DNA from: JAVBQL01 sp031549085
GTDB lineage: Bacteria; Spirochaetota; GWE2-31-10; MWDO01
DNA: 64,000 bases
Reading direction: 5' to 3'
Assembly: GCA_031549085.1 (NCBI GenBank)
Contig: JAVBQL010000010.1
Coordinates: 1 to 64,000 of the forward strand
Shown here: piece by piece, positions 59,702 to 64,000 of the stretch
Layout of the letters: each line of letters opens with the position of its first letter
How positions within the stretch are numbered: position 1 is the stretch's first letter
Translations under genes and position numbers: made by a program
Notes under the pieces: model-generated
Database searches by the model: none
Seen by the model: the letters and a program-made list of their open reading frames with translations, nothing else
Told to the model about the DNA's origin: nothing

Positions 59702-60380
59702 GATAATACTCTTAGCACTCTTTGGATTTGTGCTTCTTTCAATATTTTTCGGCTGCGGATACTCTGAGGTTAGGCAAAAAAATTTGCAGAGACCAACATT
59801 TGCATTTCAAGAGACGTATACTCTTCTTAGAGCACCATTCGAGATTGGCATGCCATCTTATACTGTCTACTCTCCAGACTATCCAGCTCTATGGGATATA
59901 ACAGATAAGGATTCAAATACGCTATATAAAATCAACAAGAAACCATCTCTAAGTGAAAATAGCTTTGTTATAAAAGATCCAAAAAGTGAATACTCCTATA
60001 ATCTTGTTGAAAACTATATCACAAATAGAAAATTCAGAAAGATAGATTATACTTTTTATGAAAATAAGCAAAAAAAATATGATGTTGTACAGGAATATAT
60101 TGATGATATATTTAACTACTCAATAAAAAAAGATAATAATCTCTATAAAATAGAGGGAAAGGCAAACAAGGCCCTTCGCTCTACGACAAGCTTTACATAT
60201 GAAATAAAAGATCAAAACAATAGTACTGTTGCATACATATATAGAGAGTACAGGTATTTTAAAGATGAGTATGAGATAATTGTGAACAAAGAGATTAAAT
60301 CTTTTTCTCCAGTTGAATATGTATCACTTGCTGTTTTTATTGATGAGATTATGGTTAGATATGGTTATAATTATAATTAA
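59688..60380 (+). CDS. LURP-one-like (tubby-fold) lipoprotein
   Basis: 230 residues. Lipobox LSIFFGC (Cys about 23). The mature part resembles LURP-one-related proteins, a beta-barrel around a hydrophobic helix: YTLLRAPFEIGMPSYTVYSPDYPALWDITD opening (key YTVYSPD...WDI), repeated strand pairs such as KYDVVQEYIDD and SFTYEIKDQNNSTVAYIYREYRYFKDEYEIIV, and the final helix YVSLAVFIDEIMVRYG. The family call is from pattern only. It starts within the PC4-like gene, so all four genes from 55727 are one operon. Confidence 0.6.
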   Translation: MTKNRIILLALFGFVLLSIFFGCGYSEVRQKNLQRPTFAFQETYTLLRAPFEIGMPSYTVYSPDYPALWDITDKDSNTLYKINKKPSLSENSFVIKDPKSEYSYNLVENYITNRKFRKIDYTFYENKQKKYDVVQEYIDDIFNYSIKKDNNLYKIEGKANKALRSTTSFTYEIKDQNNSTVAYIYREYRYFKDEYEIIVNKEIKSFSPVEYVSLAVFIDEIMVRYGYNYN

Positions 60381-60419
60381 AAATTTGACAGCAGAGGGCA
60401 CGGGGCGGAGGATATAAAA

Positions 60420-61361
60420 ATAGAACAGCAACTTATTGAAAGGCAGAAAACAATAACTAGAGTTACTCTTATAGGCTCTGTTGTTAATATTCTTTTAACA
60501 GCCATAAAACTTGTGGTTGGAATATTGGGCAAAAGCCAGGCATTGATAGCAGATGCGATACACTCACTCTCTGATTTTGGAACTGATATTGTTGTTATTA
60601 TCGGTTCTTTTTTTTCAAGTAAGCCAATTGATGAGGATCACAACTATGGACATGGTAAGATAGAGACGCTATGTAGCTTCATTGTAGGGATTGTTTTACT
60701 TATTGTTGGTTTTGGAATATTAAAAACTGGATTTGAATCAATATATAAAGTTCTATTCAAAAAAGAGATCATAGCAACCCCAAGTATGGCTGCTCTTGTA
60801 GTTGCAATTATATCAATTATTTCTAAAGAGATTCTCTACCAATATACGATTTATTATTCAAAAAAGATAGATAGCTCATCATTAAAAGCCAATGCATGGC
60901 ACCACAGAAGTGACTCCTTCTCATCAATAGGAACATCTATCGGTATAGGTGGTGCGATAATACTTGGACACTCATGGACAATATTGGACCCAATTGCTTC
61001 TGTAATTGTAAGCTTTCTAATTATAAAAACCGCCATAGACATACTTAAAAGCTGTGTAAATGAACTAATAGAGGTGTCTCTTCCAAAAGAGCAAAACGAT
61101 AAGATATGTATGATCGCATGCAAAACAGATGGAGTAAAAAATATACATAAACTTCGAACAAGAAGAGTTGGAACAAGTACCGTAATCGATATACATTTGC
61201 GTATTGATGGGGATAAGACAATAAAAGAGGGACATGAGATTGCTCACAGTGTAATAGATAACCTAAAGAGAGAGTTTGGAAATGATCTTATTGTAAATAC
61301 GCATGTGGAGCCATTTTCAGAAGAGACAGATTCTCTTAAAACAACACATCACATACAATAA
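60420..61361 (+). CDS. Cation diffusion facilitator, apparently starting at ATA
   Basis: 313 residues. Six membrane segments and a C-terminal cytoplasmic ferredoxin-like domain, typical of the CDF family (Zn2+, Fe2+ or Mn2+ export). Metal site residues: ALIADAIHSLSDFGTD (Asp/His of TM2) and AWHHRSDSFSSIG (His/Asp of TM5); also DHNYGHGKIETL. The family N-terminus begins IEQQLIERQKTITRVTLIGS. The frame has no ATG, GTG or TTG before the GTG at 60513, which lies inside TM1. The ATA at 60420 has GGAGG eight bases upstream. So the start is a rare AUA (or AUU at 60435), or a sequence error. About 40 bp after the lipoprotein gene. Confidence 0.82.
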   Translation: MEQQLIERQKTITRVTLIGSVVNILLTAIKLVVGILGKSQALIADAIHSLSDFGTDIVVIIGSFFSSKPIDEDHNYGHGKIETLCSFIVGIVLLIVGFGILKTGFESIYKVLFKKEIIATPSMAALVVAIISIISKEILYQYTIYYSKKIDSSSLKANAWHHRSDSFSSIGTSIGIGGAIILGHSWTILDPIASVIVSFLIIKTAIDILKSCVNELIEVSLPKEQNDKICMIACKTDGVKNIHKLRTRRVGTSTVIDIHLRIDGDKTIKEGHEIAHSVIDNLKREFGNDLIVNTHVEPFSEETDSLKTTHHIQ

Positions 61362-61490
61362 AAATATCAGATCTCTTTTTATATAACTGCTTTATTAAAA
61401 ATAAAAAAACATTTTTAATTGACAATCTTGTCATAATCAGTTAAGAAAACCAAATCACAAACTTTTTTTTATTTAGGATATTAAAACTAT

Positions 61491-63668
61491 ATGGAAATCA
61501 ACGAACTATTTATAGAGGCGCTAAAAATTAATCAGGCAGAGATTGAGACTAAAATCTCTAAAGAATTAAATATATCACTTAATCAAGTGCGAGCCACAGT
61601 GGATTTAATAAAGACAGGAGCAACAGTTCCCTTCATTGCACGATATAGAAAAGAGGTTACAGGCTCTCTTGATGAGGTGGCGATTAGAGATATCAACCAC
61701 CAGCTTGAATATAATGAAAATATAGAGAACAGAAGGATTGAGATAACAAAAGCAATATATTCACAAGGAAAGCTAACAGAGGAGCTTTATGAAAATATAG
61801 CAAAGGCAACGACCTATTCAGAGATAGAGGATCTCTATGCACCATTCAAGAGAAAAAAGAAGACAAGGGGTATGATTGCTATAGAGAAGGGATTGGAGGA
61901 GCTTGCCACTCTTATGGAGACTTTGAGCGATAGCAAACTTGAGGAGGAGGCGAAGAGGTTTATCAATGTCGAGCTTGGCGTAAATAGTGAAAGTGAAGCA
62001 TTAGATGGAGCGAAAGATATAATTGCAGAAAATGTTGCTCACAGCATAGATAACAGAAAGAATATCAAAGAGTTTATACTTAAAAATGGTGAAATCGTTA
62101 TTAAGGGCTTGAAAAATGAAGAGACTAGTGTCTATAAAATGTATTACAGCTATAAAGAGCCACTCTCTACCCTAAAGCCTCATAGAATATTGGCAATCAA
62201 TAGGGGCGAAAAGGAAGAGGAGCTGATTGTTACGATAGATTATGATCTTGAAGAGTGTGAAAAGGAGCTTCTCTCCAACTTTAGAGTAAGTAATAGCTAC
62301 CATAAAGATGCTATCATTGATGGATTAAAGCGTCTGCTGCTTCCTGCTGTACTTAGAGAGATACGAAGTGACAACAGCAGCGCCGCTGATAAGCATGGAA
62401 TTACTGTATTCTCTGAAAACTTGAGTAACCTTCTAATGCAACCGCCTATCAAGAAGACACGTGTTATGGGTGTAGACCCAGGAATCCGAACAGGAACAAA
62501 AGTAAGCCTTCTTGATGAAAATGGAAAATATCTAAATTACTTTATGTTTTATCAAGATAGAAAAGAGGACTCTAAAGAGAAGATCGCAAAGGCTGTAAAA
62601 GATGCAAAGATAGAGCTTATTGCAGTTGGAAATGGAACTGGCTCTCATGAGGTTCAAACGGTAGTTGCTGAAGCGATTACAGACTACTCCCTCAATGTTG
62701 AGTATACAGTCGTTGCTGAAGATGGGGCATCTGTCTACTCTGCATCGGATGTTGCAAGGGAGGAATTTCCTGAGCTTGATGTAACCATAAGGGGAGCAAT
62801 ATCTATTGGAAGAAGGATTCAAGATCCACTATCAGAGCTTGTAAAAATCGATCCAAAATCAATTGGGGTTGGATTATATCAGCATGATGTAGATCAGATG
62901 GCACTATCAAAAGCACTTGATGAAGTAGTGGAATCTGTTGTTAATAATGTTGGTGTTAATGTGAACAGTGCCTCATTCTCACTTTTGAAATATGCCTCTG
63001 GCATAAATAGCAGTGTCGCAAAAAATATTGTAGAGTATCGAAATACATTTGGAACAATAAAGAGCAGAGATGAGTTAAAAAAGATATCTGGCTTCGGTGA
63101 GAAGACCTTTGAGCAGGCAGCTGGCTTTTTAAAAATACCTGAGAGCAACAATCCGCTTGACAATACATGGGTTCACCCAGAAAACTACCACATTGCTGGT
63201 GAAGTTTTAACGCTTTTAAAAACAGGCAAAGCTATTCCAAAAGACGAGATAGAGAAACTATCAAAAAAATATAGTGTTGGAACAACAACGATAACTGATA
63301 TTATTGAGGAGCTAAAGAAGCCAAATAGAGATCCAAGAGATAGCTTCCCTCCCCCAATAATGCAGAAGGGAGTCGTTGGCTTTGATGACCTAAAGGTTAA
63401 TATGAAGATTACTGGCAAGGTAAAAAATGTTGTTGACTTTGGAGCATTTGTTGATATTGGTATAAAGGAGACTGCTCTCATTCATATATCACAATTGAGC
63501 AATAGCTATGTTAAGAGCCCAAGCGATGTATTAAAAGTTGGAGATGTGAAGGAGTTTACCATAATAGAGATTGATGCTGCAAGAAAGAGAGTATCTCTCT
63601 CACTAAAAGATGGCAAAGAACCACCTAAAAAGAAATTTAATATGAATGATTATATTATTAGGGATTAG
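61491..63668 (+). CDS. tex: Tex-family transcription accessory/S1 RNA-binding protein
   Basis: 725 residues, full length. Order of domains: N-terminal Tex HTH region (LKINQAEIETKISKELNIS, AGATVPFIARYRKEVTGSLDE read here as TGATVPFIARYRKEVTGSLD), YqgF-like nuclease fold (VMGVDPGIRTGTKVSLLDE, about 325), helix-hairpin-helix (SGFGEKTFEQAAGFLKI; GINSSVAKNIVEYRN) and a C-terminal S1 domain (VVDFGAFVDIG, ALIHISQLS; about 640-710). Tex interacts with RNA and transcription complexes and is widely conserved. Monocistronic, after an AT-rich leader containing TTGACA at 61421. Confidence 0.96.
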   Translation: MEINELFIEALKINQAEIETKISKELNISLNQVRATVDLIKTGATVPFIARYRKEVTGSLDEVAIRDINHQLEYNENIENRRIEITKAIYSQGKLTEELYENIAKATTYSEIEDLYAPFKRKKKTRGMIAIEKGLEELATLMETLSDSKLEEEAKRFINVELGVNSESEALDGAKDIIAENVAHSIDNRKNIKEFILKNGEIVIKGLKNEETSVYKMYYSYKEPLSTLKPHRILAINRGEKEEELIVTIDYDLEECEKELLSNFRVSNSYHKDAIIDGLKRLLLPAVLREIRSDNSSAADKHGITVFSENLSNLLMQPPIKKTRVMGVDPGIRTGTKVSLLDENGKYLNYFMFYQDRKEDSKEKIAKAVKDAKIELIAVGNGTGSHEVQTVVAEAITDYSLNVEYTVVAEDGASVYSASDVAREEFPELDVTIRGAISIGRRIQDPLSELVKIDPKSIGVGLYQHDVDQMALSKALDEVVESVVNNVGVNVNSASFSLLKYASGINSSVAKNIVEYRNTFGTIKSRDELKKISGFGEKTFEQAAGFLKIPESNNPLDNTWVHPENYHIAGEVLTLLKTGKAIPKDEIEKLSKKYSVGTTTITDIIEELKKPNRDPRDSFPPPIMQKGVVGFDDLKVNMKITGKVKNVVDFGAFVDIGIKETALIHISQLSNSYVKSPSDVLKVGDVKEFTIIEIDAARKRVSLSLKDGKEPPKKKFNMNDYIIRD

Positions 63669-63678
63669 GACTCTTTTT

Positions 63679-63716
63679 CTACCACCTCCCCTGCCCCTCC
63701 TCCTACATAGGAGTAG
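63679..63716 (-). repeat. C-rich/G-rich palindrome of the composite repeat
   Basis: On the minus strand CCCCTACTCCTATGTAGGA, then GGAGGGGCAGGGGAGGTGG. It has the same TATGTA loop and G-tracts as the motif at 51250-51281, and the same position relative to the hairpin repeat, in inverted orientation. Confidence 0.65.
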
Positions 63717-63773
63717 GGGTAAGAAGATAAACAATAAACTGGAAAATAAATTCTAAACATAGAAATAGAGAGG

Positions 63774-63845
63774 GCTGGGGAGGTATGGCAAATCGATTTT
63801 ATTAGTGCAAGCAATATAAAATCTTTGTTGCCATACCTCCCCAGC
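63774..63845 (-). repeat. Dispersed hairpin repeat, minus-strand copy
   Basis: Perfect 18-bp arms at 63774-63791 and 63828-63845 (GCTGGGGAGGTATGGCAA and its complement). On the minus strand the core is CAACAAAGATTTTATA ... TAATAAAATCGATTTG. It may also terminate transcription from tex or the minus-strand gene beyond. Confidence 0.75.
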
Positions 63846-63884
63846 TCTATTTAATATTTTAGATAAAAACTTTCCCTTTTAATC

Positions 63885-64000
63885 TTAATCTACTTTAAAA
63901 TCTTCAGATTTAAAATTGCTGTAATATCGCCCATCAATAGCTGTAAACTTCAAAACACAATAGTCTGGATCTGTTACTCCTAATGGATAGTACATATCAT
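63885..64000 (-). CDS. Pyridoxamine 5'-phosphate oxidase-family protein, C-terminal end only
   Basis: The last 37 codons of a gene running in from the right edge. The visible end contains DMYYPLGVTDPDYCVLKFTA and GRYYSNFKSEDFKVD, the characteristic C-terminus ('DPDYCVLrF....grYY.nfkSEdF') of small flavin-binding PNPOx-like proteins. The stop is at 63885-63887. The product may be a stress-type FMN protein; the rest is outside the window. Confidence 0.75.
   Translation of the reverse strand, partial: DMYYPLGVTDPDYCVLKFTAIDGRYYSNFKSEDFKVD

Overview
The window is strongly AT-rich, Gram-negative-like DNA and most resembles a spirochaete, perhaps Brachyspira-like. This is an inference from gene content: many lipoproteins with relaxed lipoboxes (LFSC, FFGC), a flagellar rod gene (flgB), a very large outer-membrane protein made of FlgD/Ig-like repeats ending in an OmpA domain, and a Wzm/Wzt polysaccharide exporter. 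No rRNA or marker protein here fixes the genus.

Layout. 1-8 kb: two lipoproteins (one cut by the window edge), the RNase P RNA gene with its own promoter, a Xer-type recombinase, a receiver protein without its phospho-acceptor, a fucosyltransferase-like enzyme and Wzt/Wzm. 8-24 kb: mostly housekeeping and envelope genes (CapA-like protein, a pair of large membrane proteins, argC, flgB, gatB, an rlmB-type methyltransferase, yqeK, a YrdC-type enzyme, an FtsB/DivIC-like protein). 24-38 kb: ilvE, a beta-helix repeat lipoprotein, asd, a C_GCAxxG_C_C protein, an acyltransferase-like membrane protein, an O-methyltransferase, an Ogg2-type glycosylase, tRNA-Leu(UAA), tRNA-Cys(GCA) and the OmpA-ended giant. 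38-53.6 kb: a phage-derived island. Replication-type genes and a Mor-like activator read rightward; a complete contractile-tail operon of PBSX type reads leftward, from tail terminator and sheath to fibres, ending in an unrecognised gene. There is no portal, terminase, capsid or lysis gene, so a tailocin-like particle or a decayed prophage fits best. The tail-assembly chaperone keeps a textbook -1 slippery site (A AAA AAC) followed by a 57-codon extension. 54-55.3 kb: a DDE transposase.

55.6-61.4 kb: an operon behind a perfect TTGACA-N17-TATAAT promoter. It encodes a ClpA/C-like double AAA+ unfoldase whose N-domain is replaced by tetratricopeptide repeats, a DUF697 membrane protein, a PC4-like ssDNA-binding protein, a LURP-one-like lipoprotein and a cation diffusion facilitator that seems to start at ATA. 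I do not recognise this combination and regard it as the best candidate for an undescribed system. 61.5-64 kb: tex and the end of a pyridoxamine-oxidase-like gene.

Two dispersed repeat families run through the window. One is a large hairpin with a conserved core (AACAAAGATTTTGTC ... GACAAAATCGACTTT) and copy-specific but self-complementary arms, usually followed 50-80 bp later by a C-rich/G-rich palindrome; two copies lie inside the tail operon. The other is a roughly 70-bp AT-rich unit ending in AAAAAGGACGTGG.
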